The notes under the pieces were generated by a model, which did not search any database, had not been told where the DNA came from, and saw only the letters and a program-made list of their open reading frames with translations. 59,845 bases of DNA from Pseudobdellovibrio sp. (lineage in GTDB: Bacteria; Bdellovibrionota; Bdellovibrionia; Bdellovibrionales; Bdellovibrionaceae). Location of the stretch: contig JAMPXC010000017.1 of assembly GCA_023701385.1 (NCBI GenBank), forward strand, positions 1 through 59,845, given 5' to 3'. Each line of letters begins with the position of its first letter. Within the stretch, counting starts at the first letter, position 1. The translations under genes were made by a program, and so were the position numbers. Below, piece by piece: positions 8,389-16,415 of this stretch.

Positions 8389-9444
8389 ATGTTTCGACAA
8401 ATTCTTTCAGTTGAAACCAGTTGTGACGACACATCAGTAGCCATCGTGAATGCTGAGGGCTTTGTTTTAGCCCAATGTTCAGCAAGCCAAGATTTACAAC
8501 ATGCGCCGTTTGGCGGTGTTGTTCCAGAAGTCGCGAGCCGCAATCACACAATCGCGTTATTACCTTTAATCGAAGAAACTTTAAAAAAAGCGAATCTTTC
8601 AATGAATGATTTAGATGGCTTTACGGTGACAAACCGTCCGGGCCTTATTGGATCATTGATTGTAGGAGTTATGACCGTAAAAGCGCTTTCGCAAGCGTAT
8701 AACAAACCTTTTATCGGAGTGAATCATCTTGAAGGTCATTTGTTAGCTCCTTTTTTAAAAGATAACGAATACGCACCGCCGACTGATTTTAATTATCCCT
8801 ATATCGCCTTAGCCGTAAGTGGCGGGCATAGCTCTTTGTACTGGGTTGAAGATTTTAATAAATACACCATCATTGGCACTACCAAAGATGATGCAGCCGG
8901 TGAAGCCTTTGATAAGTTCGCAAAAATGTTAGGTCTGCCTTTTCCAGGGGGAGTTAACGTTGACCGCTTAAGTAAAGGTGGAGATCGTAAAAAATATGAT
9001 TTTCCGCGCGGACTTCTGCATGAAAAAAATCTGATGATGAGCTTTAGTGGCTTAAAATCAGCAGCTCACAGGCTTTTAACAAAAATGTCTGATGAAGAGA
9101 AAAAATCTGAAACACCACACTTATGTGCTTCGTTTCAAGAAGCGGTTGTTGAAACTCTTGTGGGCAAAATGACTTTAGCAGCGGCTTTATTTAAAACTAA
9201 AAAAATCGTGATTACCGGCGGGGTTAGTGCAAATTCACGTTTACGTGAAATGGCCGCAGAATTAACAGCTAAAGGTTATCAAATCGTGATTCCACCAATT
9301 CGTTACTGCACTGATAACGCAGGTATGATTGGTTACGCCGGCATTCAACATTTAAACGCTGGCGAAAAATCAACGTTAGATCAAGGGCCCGCTTCAAGTT
9401 CATACGATTCAGATTTTACAGTGAGATTAAGAGAGCAGATATGA
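8389..9444 (+). CDS. tsaD: tRNA N6-threonylcarbamoyladenosine transferase TsaD
   Basis: 351 aa, usual length. TsaD moves the threonylcarbamoyl group onto A37 of tRNAs reading ANN codons, in complex with TsaB and TsaE. Visible motifs: SVETSCDDTS near the N-terminus, metal ligands His113 and His117 in NHLEGH, a glycine-rich SGGHSSL nucleotide region, GGVNVDRLSKGGD, and a late TDNAGMIG motif. The ATG at 8389 is preferred over an adjacent in-frame TTG. It starts 15 bases after the CpoB-like gene and overlaps rsmA by four bases. Confidence 0.97.
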   Translation: MFRQILSVETSCDDTSVAIVNAEGFVLAQCSASQDLQHAPFGGVVPEVASRNHTIALLPLIEETLKKANLSMNDLDGFTVTNRPGLIGSLIVGVMTVKALSQAYNKPFIGVNHLEGHLLAPFLKDNEYAPPTDFNYPYIALAVSGGHSSLYWVEDFNKYTIIGTTKDDAAGEAFDKFAKMLGLPFPGGVNVDRLSKGGDRKKYDFPRGLLHEKNLMMSFSGLKSAAHRLLTKMSDEEKKSETPHLCASFQEAVVETLVGKMTLAAALFKTKKIVITGGVSANSRLREMAAELTAKGYQIVIPPIRYCTDNAGMIGYAGIQHLNAGEKSTLDQGPASSSYDSDFTVRLREQI

Positions 9445-10244
9445 CCATGCCATTAGCCAAAGATCGTTTAAAAAACCGCATGGAAGCTCTTTCGCATTAC
9501 ACGAAAAAAGCTTTAGGCCAAAACTTTTTAGTGTCAGATGTGGTGATTGGTCGAATCATTCAAGCGGTTGATGACGAAAAACCAGAAAAGCTATTAGAGA
9601 TCGGCCCAGGTCTTGGTGCTTTAACCGATTTATTAATTGAAAAATATGGCCGTTATCAATTGATGGAGCTTGATTCAAGCTTAGTTAAATTCTGGGAAAG
9701 CCAAGAAATGCCGGTGATGGAAGGCGATGCGCTTCAAGCGGACTGGACTAAAATTGATTACGATATTTTAGTGAGTAATCTTCCATACCAAATTTCTTCA
9801 TCGATTGTGATTGATCGAAGTACTGATCAGAACCAATGCCGTGCTATGGTTTTGATGTTTCAAAAAGAAGTGGCGCAAAGAATTCGCGCTAAACACCACA
9901 CCGAAGAGTACGGCCTATTAACTGTGATTGCCCAGGAATTTTGGGACATCACCACTGTTTCTGAAGCAGGGCCTAGGGATTTTAACCCTCCGCCACGCGT
10001 GGCAAGCCGTGTTTTAAAGTTTAAACGCAAAGAAAGCCCGGTTACTGATCGTAAAGACTATTTAAAATTTGTTAAAACTTGCTTTCAACAGCGTCGTCGC
10101 ATATTAAAATCTAATCTTGAATCTAAATTGCACGAACCGTTCTTGGCTTGGGTTGAAAAAAACAAGTTATCAGATAAAGTGCGTGTTGAAGAGTTAAGTA
10201 TTGTTCAAATCCGTGATTTATATTTTCATCTGAAAGGGGGCTAA
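9441..10244 (+). CDS. rsmA: 16S rRNA dimethyladenosine transferase RsmA (KsgA)
   Basis: 267 aa. It dimethylates two adjacent adenines in helix 45 of 16S rRNA late in small-subunit assembly. Motifs in order: KALGQNFL substrate/SAM entry, LEIGPGLGALT (SAM motif I), LMELDSSL acidic loop, SNLPYQISS (catalytic NLPY) and FNPPPRVASRVL. ATG overlaps the tsaD stop (ATGA), so the two are probably translationally coupled. Full length, with no missing key residue. Confidence 0.97.
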   Translation: MTMPLAKDRLKNRMEALSHYTKKALGQNFLVSDVVIGRIIQAVDDEKPEKLLEIGPGLGALTDLLIEKYGRYQLMELDSSLVKFWESQEMPVMEGDALQADWTKIDYDILVSNLPYQISSSIVIDRSTDQNQCRAMVLMFQKEVAQRIRAKHHTEEYGLLTVIAQEFWDITTVSEAGPRDFNPPPRVASRVLKFKRKESPVTDRKDYLKFVKTCFQQRRRILKSNLESKLHEPFLAWVEKNKLSDKVRVEELSIVQIRDLYFHLKGG

Positions 10245-10247
10245 TTC

Positions 10248-10700
10248 GTGGGTATTTTAATTATTCAAGAAAACAAACAAGCCCGTTTCGATTATTTTAT
10301 CACTGAAACATTTGAAGCAGGTCTTGAGTTAACGGGCAGTGAAGTTAAATCATTGCGCTTAAAGCAGATCACTTTTAAAGATTCATATATTTCTTTTATT
10401 AAAGATGAAGCGTTTTTACAGAACGCTCATATCGCTGAATACCGTGCAAGTTCATATAACAACCACGTTCCTGAACGTTTACGTAAATTATTATTACACC
10501 GTAAAGAGCTGGATAAAATTTACGGATCGCTTCGTGAACAGGGATTAACCTGCGTGCCTTTAAAAATTTATTTTAAAGAGGGGCGAGTTAAACTTGAGAT
10601 CGGTTTAGCTAAGGGTAAAAAACTTCACGATAAGCGTGAGTCGATTAAGAAACGTGACGTTGACCAGCAGCTTCGTCAGGCGAAAGCTCGATCACGTTAG
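10248..10700 (+). CDS. smpB: SsrA-binding protein SmpB
   Basis: 150 aa. SmpB binds tmRNA and delivers it to stalled ribosomes for trans-translation. GTG start at 10248 with AAAGGGGG before it. Family landmarks: ARFDYFITETFEAGLELTGSEVKSL cut here to its core ELTGSEVKSLR, then RKLLLHRKEL, then GRVKLEIGLAKGKKLHDKRE, and a basic C-terminal tail (KARSR) that enters the decoding site. It follows rsmA by 3 bases. Its last 56 bases are also coding on the other strand. The ssrA gene itself is not in the window. Confidence 0.97.
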   Translation: MGILIIQENKQARFDYFITETFEAGLELTGSEVKSLRLKQITFKDSYISFIKDEAFLQNAHIAEYRASSYNNHVPERLRKLLLHRKELDKIYGSLREQGLTCVPLKIYFKEGRVKLEIGLAKGKKLHDKRESIKKRDVDQQLRQAKARSR

Positions 10701-11034
10701 CATAATCAATCGCTTGGCGGGTTAAGATGCGTGAAAATAAAAAGAAATTCACAACACCCGTCATGACCGTACAAATACCAAACAGCAATAAAACCCAGTT
10801 GCGTTCGAATTCCAGATAGCTGCGTAAGTTATACGAATGTGGAATATTGTTTTCAAAGAAAGCGTAATTTTGCAGAGACCAGTAAAGCACTGGCGAAAGA
10901 ACGATAGCTTGAAGTAAGGCGCTCACTAGAGCGTACTTCAAGGTCGCACCATGGCGTTTAGTTAAGCTTTGATGCTTTTCTAAAAAGAAATTCCAACGGG
11001 GCTTACGTTTGCCGAAGTGTAATCCAATCTGCAT
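10645..11034 (-). CDS. Small inner-membrane protein, convergent with and overlapping smpB
   Basis: 129 aa with two strong membrane segments (about YALVSALLQAIVLSPVLYW and WVLLLFGICTVMTGVVNFF) and a basic N-terminus (GKRKPRWNFFLEKHQ) that should face the cytoplasm. No family recognised. The last 17 codons plus stop (10645-10700) are read antisense through the end of smpB. Because smpB's basic tail is under strong constraint, this tail (DEAAGQRHVS) may be a by-product of a lost upstream stop. The start ATG at 11034 has only a weak AAGAAG before it. Confidence 0.7.
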   Translation of the reverse strand: MQIGLHFGKRKPRWNFFLEKHQSLTKRHGATLKYALVSALLQAIVLSPVLYWSLQNYAFFENNIPHSYNLRSYLEFERNWVLLLFGICTVMTGVVNFFLFSRILTRQAIDYANVIELSPDEAAGQRHVS

Positions 11035-11073
11035 GCTTCTTAGTTTAAATTAAAATCTATTGTCATCTAGTCC

Positions 11074-11766
11074 ATGATTTATAAGAATAAATATATGAAA
11101 CAATATCTTTATATTCTGTTCTTTAGTTGTGTCGTGTTTGGCTGCCAAATTAAAACCGAGCGCGGCGAAGGTCCTGACGAAAGCAGCGTTTCTGCAGCTG
11201 AAAAAACCGCGGCTGAAAAAATGAAAGCCACCGATCCACGTAAGAATGAACGCTACAGTCTTACAGAAGACCGCTCTAAATTTGAAGAATTACGTAAAGA
11301 TATCCCCGCTGAAACGAAAAGCCGTAATGACGAAAAGGCTTTGTATATGGAATGGATGTCGGGTTACGAGCGTGAACCTTCAGATATTCGCTCTAAGTAT
11401 TCATCGTTAGTTGCTAAAAAACGCGAGAACTTTAATAAAGACATGAATCAGATTCGTGATCTTTATAGTAAAGAAGAAACTAAGAAAAAAGACGCGTTCT
11501 CAAAAGCTATTGCAGAAGAACGTAACGAAATTAAAGATCAAAAGCTTTCACGTGAAGACCGCACAGAAGCGTATAATAAAATCGATACTAAAAGAAGAGA
11601 CTTCTACGCCGGGTTACGGGAAGACCGTGATTCTTTTGAAGCCGATTACCGCCAAAAAAGAAAAGATTTTGAAGAATATATTAAAGAGAGAAGCGATATC
11701 TTCAACGGTCAGTTAAAAGAGTACACAGCAAAATTTAATGATTTGAAAAAAGCTAAGGGTAAGTAG
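11074..11766 (+). CDS. Charged coiled-coil lipoprotein
   Basis: 230 aa. Signal peptide with lipobox VFGC (Cys24; an in-frame ATG at 11095 would give Cys17). The mature protein is almost entirely charged and helical: about half the residues are Lys, Arg, Glu or Asp with heptad-like spacing (EEYIKERSDIFNGQLKEYTA), so a long periplasmic coiled coil is likely. Just after the lipidated Cys it reads CQIKTERGEG, close to CLKTRSELGEG in the CpoB-like lipoprotein at 7636. A good terminator follows. Function unknown. Confidence 0.8.
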   Translation: MIYKNKYMKQYLYILFFSCVVFGCQIKTERGEGPDESSVSAAEKTAAEKMKATDPRKNERYSLTEDRSKFEELRKDIPAETKSRNDEKALYMEWMSGYEREPSDIRSKYSSLVAKKRENFNKDMNQIRDLYSKEETKKKDAFSKAIAEERNEIKDQKLSREDRTEAYNKIDTKRRDFYAGLREDRDSFEADYRQKRKDFEEYIKERSDIFNGQLKEYTAKFNDLKKAKGK

Positions 11767-11771
11767 GCTAG

Positions 11772-11800
11772 AAGCGAAGAAATTACTCTTCGCTTTTTTT
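11772..11800 (+). terminator. Intrinsic terminator of the coiled-coil lipoprotein gene
   Basis: AAGCGAAGA (11772-11780) pairs with TCTTCGCTT (11787-11795) across a 6-base loop and runs into seven T. It begins 6 bases after the stop codon. The loop also contains the stop codon of the convergent PilZ gene. Confidence 0.85.
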
Positions 11801-12454
11801 ACTGCGGGCGATGCGATCGACTTGAATCAGTGTTTGGTGCAGGGTCGAAAGAAGACCTGCTTCAATATAGCCAAATTTAATGCCTACGATTTGTGTGTTG
11901 ATTTCTTGATAAAACTTAGTGAAAGCCACAGTCGCATCTAAAGTCACGCCACCGAATTCTAATAACTGCACCCAGATACGAATATCTGACTCAATCGGAA
12001 GATCAATAGCACTTGTGGTTTTGATTCCCACTTTGCAGCCACCAAGACTGATATCTTGTAATTCATATTTAAATCTTGGATGGTCTAAGATTTTAAATTC
12101 ATGAGTTAAATTCATCGGTACGCTAAAACGAAAGTTCGCGCGTCTTTGAATTTTATAAATCTTTTCAGGAAATTTAACTAAGTAGTAATTATCTGACGTC
12201 GACATTTTCGCACGAAAGAAATGAGGCTCGCCACCACAAGTAAAGGTACAAAGAATATTTGTTGTTTCGTAGTCGTACGGATATTTTTTAAAAATCGCAA
12301 GGTCTGCGCCATCCACTTTAACGAACGAAGATTTGCTGTGGATGTCGTAAATTTTAAATGTCACTTCAACATTATTGTCAGCAAGGTACGTCACGATATC
12401 TTGATAGGCGTAGCTATCAAGCGGCGTGAAGTAGTTCACCATATTGCTGTCCAT
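11783..12454 (-). CDS. YcgR-like PilZ-domain protein, probable c-di-GMP receptor
   Basis: 223 aa. An N-terminal ~95-residue beta domain resembles the YcgR-N/flagellar-brake module. The PilZ domain then has the full c-di-GMP signature: RRANFR at 104-109 (RxxxR) and DISLGG at 134-139 (D/NxSxxG). It is therefore expected to bind c-di-GMP and to modulate motility or surface behaviour; the effector partner is not shown. Start ATG at 12454 has AGGGG before it. It lies 22 bases downstream of the RlmM-like gene on the same strand, so co-transcription is plausible. Confidence 0.85.
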   Translation of the reverse strand: MDSNMVNYFTPLDSYAYQDIVTYLADNNVEVTFKIYDIHSKSSFVKVDGADLAIFKKYPYDYETTNILCTFTCGGEPHFFRAKMSTSDNYYLVKFPEKIYKIQRRANFRFSVPMNLTHEFKILDHPRFKYELQDISLGGCKVGIKTTSAIDLPIESDIRIWVQLLEFGGVTLDATVAFTKFYQEINTQIVGIKFGYIEAGLLSTLHQTLIQVDRIARSKKSEE

Positions 12455-12476
12455 ATTTACCCCTGCTTTATCCAGG

Positions 12477-13421
12477 TTACCTGTCAGTGGTAACTTTCAC
12501 CCAAGTCACTTCGTTCTTATTGTGATAAAGTCTGACTATTTTAGAATCAGGTATTTTTAGTAATTTATCAATAACTTCGAAAGGGGTATCGCCTTTAAAT
12601 TTGATCGTGCAAACAAAGTTTCTTACGCGACTATGGGCCAGCCAAAATTCGATGGTTTCGTGAATTTTTTCGGGTGTACAAATCAAATCAGAAAAAAACC
12701 ACGTCACATCTTTAAAGTCATCAGGACTGATCTTAAATGCATCCCCCTGAACGTGGGTGATATTTTTAATTTTCTTAACTTGCGGAGCTAGATCTGCGCG
12801 ATCAAACGTATAAACCTTTTTAAAATATTGGCTTAATACCCAACTCCAACCACCAGGGGCCGCGCCAATTTCTAATGCGCAATCGTCTTGTTTGATTTTT
12901 AACTGCTGAGTCGTAAACACTTCCCAAAGTTTTAAGTAAGCTCTGTTTGGTGGAAACTCTTTATCTTCTTCAAACTCATGCCAGCCAGCCGGATAAGTTT
13001 TCTCTGGGTTGAGAGAGTAAATCACTAAATCTTGGTAAGTTGTCCAAATGTAATATTTAAAATTAAAAGGTTTAGCCACAGGAAATTTAATTCGCTTTTC
13101 AGGAATTTGTTTTAAACGGCCCAGTAAACTTTCAACAGCTTTATTTTTTTCGGTTTTGTAATGGTAGCCAAAGATGTTTAAGGCTTTAAGTTTTAGCTGT
13201 AATTCTTTATCGGGAATAGCCGAATGACAGTCGCGCCAATGATCTTGCGCCCAGATCACTTGTTGATCTGTCGGTTCGATAATAAATAATTTTTCGGTTT
13301 TTAAATAGACTTTGATTTTTTTGGCCAAGAGCTCTTTTTCAAGCTCTTGGTCAAATTTAAGAAACGGAATTATAGTGTGAAAATTAAGCTGCGACTTTTT
13401 GAGCTGGTGATAATAATCCAT
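12477..13421 (-). CDS. RlmM/FtsJ-like 2'-O-ribose RNA methyltransferase
   Basis: 314 aa. The C-terminal half is a FtsJ-type Rossmann methyltransferase. SAM motif I is EIGAAPGGW at 184-192. The K-D-K-E tetrad can be placed at Lys164 (NRAYLKLWE), Asp245 (SDLICTP), Lys274 (CTIKFKG) and Glu304 (NKNEVTW). The PNRAYLKLWE block matches RlmM, which methylates C2498 of 23S rRNA; the N-terminal ~120 residues would be the RNA-binding part. The start at 13421 lies 38 bases inside the upstream gene and has no clear Shine-Dalgarno, so coupling to that gene is likely. Confidence 0.85.
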   Translation of the reverse strand: MDYYHQLKKSQLNFHTIIPFLKFDQELEKELLAKKIKVYLKTEKLFIIEPTDQQVIWAQDHWRDCHSAIPDKELQLKLKALNIFGYHYKTEKNKAVESLLGRLKQIPEKRIKFPVAKPFNFKYYIWTTYQDLVIYSLNPEKTYPAGWHEFEEDKEFPPNRAYLKLWEVFTTQQLKIKQDDCALEIGAAPGGWSWVLSQYFKKVYTFDRADLAPQVKKIKNITHVQGDAFKISPDDFKDVTWFFSDLICTPEKIHETIEFWLAHSRVRNFVCTIKFKGDTPFEVIDKLLKIPDSKIVRLYHNKNEVTWVKVTTDR

Positions 13422-13677
13422 GTTGATTTAATGCGTTTGTACACAGCTCCCAAAATTTTTCTTTTAATACGATCTCTTTAGCATTGTATTTCAATTTTGG
13501 AAATGTGGCTGCATAAAAATGATCGCAGAATTCGTTTTCACTCGTTCTTACGAATTTCATCAGCATATTAAAATGCACATCAGTGAATGGTCCTGAAATT
13601 AACATTTTACGAAGTGCGCTCTCAGGTGTGTTAACTAAGAAACTATGTAATAGATTGCCGTCATAAATCGCGCTCAT
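13384..13677 (-). CDS. Small hypothetical protein upstream of the RlmM-like gene
   Basis: 97 aa, preceded by a perfect AGGAGG. Predicted all-helical, cytoplasmic, with two Cys and many aromatics (FVRTSENEFCDHFYAATFPK). No family recognised. Because the RlmM-like gene begins inside it and lacks its own ribosome site, this ORF may act as the entry point for ribosomes on that message, whatever the protein itself does. Confidence 0.75.
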   Translation of the reverse strand: MSAIYDGNLLHSFLVNTPESALRKMLISGPFTDVHFNMLMKFVRTSENEFCDHFYAATFPKLKYNAKEIVLKEKFWELCTNALNQHGLLSPAQKVAA

Positions 13678-13962
13678 GGAGCCTCCTTAAAAAAATTAAC
13701 GTGGGCTTTTGCCCTTGATATTAAGACTATCGGCCTAAAGTCGGGGTGAATTGAATAATATTTTAAATTCGATTTAATTGAGGCTAATCAGCCACTTAGG
13801 CCGTCTCAAAGTGGTGCAAAAGCCCTAGTGGGTATAAGGGGTGACGAAGCTTGTAACGGTCGTGAAGTTTCTTCATGAAATTGCGTGAAAGAACCACAAT
13901 TTACGAGTGAAAAACAGCTGCCGTTTTCCTTTGCAAGTGGCTTGGTGTAAAACCGTAGCCCT
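13678..13962. other. Divergent intergenic region before the Wzz-like gene
   Basis: 285 bases, one of the longest gaps here. GGGCTTTTGC (13703-13712) recurs as its reverse complement GCAAAAGCCC (13816-13825). The first copy also lies in a short GGGC-TTTT-GCCC hairpin. No clear promoter or known RNA motif was identified. Confidence 0.4.
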
Positions 13963-15438
13963 ATGGCAACAGACAATCAAAATACCGGTAACGCAAATTC
14001 TGAGGGGTTAGTTCACCCTCATATCGAAATCGAAAACCGTTCGCAGGAACTTCACCGCGAACTAAGTTTAAGCGAAATCACAACCATTGCTCTACGCAAC
14101 TGGCCGCTATTTTTGGTTTTATTGGTAGCCACAACAACGATCGGGTTATCGTTCTACAAATGGAAAAACCCATTCGTTGCTAAAACCACAATCATCATTA
14201 ACGACAATCAAAATTCACAATTACAATCGTTTTCAATGGCTTTAGCCGGTAATGCTAAAACAAACGAAGCAAAAAAAGCGAATTCAACAGCGCAAAAACA
14301 TTTAGAGTATTTTAAAACCACTGAGTTCTTACAAAAAGTTTTAGACGCCGCTAACAGCACTGTCACTAATGCGCAGTTAACGTTATCTGAAAAATCAGGT
14401 CAGAATTTATTCTTCTCACAAGTGATGGGCGATAAAGTGGCAATGAATGAAGACGAAAAATTAAAAGCCTACCAAAAATTAGATCGTATGCTTTCGTTTA
14501 AAGTAAAAAGCGATTACGAAATTGAAATTTCATCATCTGATGATCAAAAAGACTTAGCCTTATACGCAACAAACTTAACAACGACAGTAGCATTACAAAG
14601 CTTAAAACAAAATGAAGCTTCTGATATTCAACAAATCAACGATCACTTAACAAAAGAAAAAACAGCCGTTGATGCTGAGCTTTTAGATTTAAATACAAAA
14701 ATGGCTAAGTTTAACGACAAGCCTGAAAACTTAATGTCGTTAACTTCAATGGATAAAATCGGTGAGTACTTATCAACTTTAAAAATTGAAAAGAACGCCG
14801 TCATGCTTAAGCTTGCTGAAAACAACAAGCTGATCCAAACATTAAGTGCTAACAGCAACGGCCGCCGTGAAAGTGAACTTTACGGTAACAACGGCCGTAT
14901 CCAGGCTTTAAAATTAGAAAACGATCAATTACGTGCAAAGCTTGGAAATCTTCAAGCGGCTTTCGATCGTACATCATCAGAAGCTAAAGGTATGCCTTAC
15001 GCAGCCCAAATGTACGAAGAACTAAAAAAGCGCGCCGATTTACAATTAGCCAGATTTAAAGAATTAACTGAAGGTTTATCAAAAGTAGAAGCGTTAAAAT
15101 TAGCTGCGGCTAATAAGTATGAAATCTTAGAGCGTGCACGCATTGATAAAGTCGCACCGGCCGTGTCATTAACTGTGGTGTTATTCTTAGCGGTATTAAT
15201 GTCGCAAGTGCTTGGAAGTTTAATCATCTACTTACGCGCTATCTGGAACTCAAACATTGTGACTGCCGAATCAACTCGTAACGTGGTGGTGCTTGATAGT
15301 CATTCACTAGATCCGCGTGTGATTATTGAAAATTCAAAAATCCGTTTCCGCTTACGTCATTCTTCAATGGATGATCAAGACCAAGAAAACGGACAGACTA
15401 AAAAATTAGGTTTTAATTTTAAATCTAAAGATCAATGA
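13963..15438 (+). CDS. Wzz-type polysaccharide chain-length determinant / co-polymerase
   Basis: 491 aa. Two membrane segments bracket a long periplasmic part, the topology of polysaccharide co-polymerases: TM1 at about 47-67 (WPLFLVLLVATTTIGLSFYK) and TM2 near 400-425 (VSLTVVLFLAVLMSQVLGSL). The periplasmic region has long coiled-coil stretches (ESELYGNNGRIQALKLEN). After TM2 there is a ~65-residue cytoplasmic tail with no Walker motif, so it is not a fused BY-kinase. No glycosyltransferases or wzx/wzy lie nearby, so the polysaccharide is unknown. Overlaps the next gene by four bases. Confidence 0.8.
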   Translation: MATDNQNTGNANSEGLVHPHIEIENRSQELHRELSLSEITTIALRNWPLFLVLLVATTTIGLSFYKWKNPFVAKTTIIINDNQNSQLQSFSMALAGNAKTNEAKKANSTAQKHLEYFKTTEFLQKVLDAANSTVTNAQLTLSEKSGQNLFFSQVMGDKVAMNEDEKLKAYQKLDRMLSFKVKSDYEIEISSSDDQKDLALYATNLTTTVALQSLKQNEASDIQQINDHLTKEKTAVDAELLDLNTKMAKFNDKPENLMSLTSMDKIGEYLSTLKIEKNAVMLKLAENNKLIQTLSANSNGRRESELYGNNGRIQALKLENDQLRAKLGNLQAAFDRTSSEAKGMPYAAQMYEELKKRADLQLARFKELTEGLSKVEALKLAAANKYEILERARIDKVAPAVSLTVVLFLAVLMSQVLGSLIIYLRAIWNSNIVTAESTRNVVVLDSHSLDPRVIIENSKIRFRLRHSSMDDQDQENGQTKKLGFNFKSKDQ

Positions 15439-15815
15439 GCTATGTAGATAAGGACCGCCCGTCCACTTGGAAAAAATACGATAAAGACTTCTGCGTTTCG
15501 TGTAGAGCTAACTGCTGCTGCATGCCCGTAGAAGTTAAATCTGATGACTTAATTCGTTTAGGTGTAACCGACATCGACGAAGTCACAAACTCAATCAAAA
15601 AAACTGCAAAGCGCCTTAAAAAAGAAGGCATCATCATGAGCTACCGCGAAGGCACCGAGTTCTTTATGCTCGCGCAAAAAGCCAATAGCGAATGTATTTT
15701 CATGGATTCAAAAACACGTTTTTGCACAGTGTATGATAAGCGCCCAGAAACCTGTCGTGATTTCCCAGCAAGAGTGGGAACGCGTGTTGGATTTTGTCCG
15801 GCTGAGAAAAAGTAA
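15435..15815 (+). CDS. YkgJ-family cysteine-cluster protein
   Basis: 126 aa. Carries CVSCRANCCCMPVEV near the N-terminus (Cys20, 23, 27, 28, 29), then single Cys in SECIF and RFCTVYDKRPETCRDFP and a final GFCP. This is the CxxCxxCC-type pattern of UPF0153/YkgJ proteins, thought to bind zinc or an Fe-S cluster; their biochemical role is not settled. ATG overlaps the Wzz-like stop (ATGA), so the two are co-translated. Confidence 0.85.
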   Translation: MSYVDKDRPSTWKKYDKDFCVSCRANCCCMPVEVKSDDLIRLGVTDIDEVTNSIKKTAKRLKKEGIIMSYREGTEFFMLAQKANSECIFMDSKTRFCTVYDKRPETCRDFPARVGTRVGFCPAEKK

Positions 15816-15863
15816 ATAATATTATATTTGTAAAAATGATTGAATGTCTTTAGGCTAATTCCT

Positions 15864-16361
15864 ATGGATGCAGAGTTTCGTGCAAAATTGATTGATTTGT
15901 TAGAGCAAGATATAATTTTTTTTGAAGCCGGTCGTTTTGAATCTATGGGAAAAGGATTTGATGCTTTCGAAGCCGAGGCGTATGGAAATGCTCATCGGCC
16001 TGGAGAAGATATTAATTTCGCATACGAGTTCTATGAAGCATGGTTAGATGAAAACAGTCATAACTATAAGATTAACAACTGCGGTTTTTTGAAAAATGAA
16101 TGGCCTAAATATGCGCAAATTATTGTTCATAGTTTGAAACATAATTCAAAAATTACTGATTCAAAATTAATCTCAAATTTTTCTCCTGAAGCAATTGCAA
16201 AGAAAAATACTGAAAGCAAAAAAATACTCGTTATGCTTGGGGCTGCAGCATTGGCCGTCATTTTTTTAATCGCTCAATGCTATCGAGACCAAAATAGAAC
16301 AAAGCAATGTTTAAATAAATTAAACGGTGAGTGGAACTATAAAAAGCCTGGGTGCGAGTAA
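15864..16361 (+). CDS. Hypothetical protein with C-terminal membrane segment
   Basis: 165 aa from the ATG at 15864; an in-frame TTG at 15840 is also possible. The N-terminal ~115 residues are soluble and acidic (FFEAGRFESMGKGFDAFEAE, then FAYEFYEAWLDEN). One membrane segment near the C-terminus (KILVMLGAAALAVIFLIAQC) is followed by a ~25-residue tail with two Cys. This is a tail-anchored-like layout, with the soluble part probably cytoplasmic. I recognise no family. Confidence 0.65.
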   Translation: MDAEFRAKLIDLLEQDIIFFEAGRFESMGKGFDAFEAEAYGNAHRPGEDINFAYEFYEAWLDENSHNYKINNCGFLKNEWPKYAQIIVHSLKHNSKITDSKLISNFSPEAIAKKNTESKKILVMLGAAALAVIFLIAQCYRDQNRTKQCLNKLNGEWNYKKPGCE

Positions 16362-16372
16362 AAGAAAAGGTG

Positions 16373-16405
16373 CACGCGCGCTTGACGCCAATCAAAGCGC
16401 ACGTG
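16373..16405 (-). terminator. Hairpin terminator of the nitroreductase gene
   Basis: CACGCGCGCTTGA (16373-16385) pairs with TCAAAGCGCACGTG (16392-16405) with one mismatch and one bulged base, loop CGCCAA. On the minus strand it is followed by CACCTTTTCTTTT, a usable U-tract. The plus side lacks a T-run. Confidence 0.65.
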
Positions 16406-16415
16406 GGGAAATAAA

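Noticed and set aside
13703-13825. 10-base inverted arms GGGCTTTTGC/GCAAAAGCCC as an operator
   Set aside because: Arms 103 bases apart; about a few percent chance in a gap of this size. Kept only as a note on the intergenic region.
16371-16405. Terminator for the plus-strand gene ending at 16361
   Set aside because: No T-run follows on the plus strand. The T-rich side is on the minus strand, so it was assigned to the nitroreductase.
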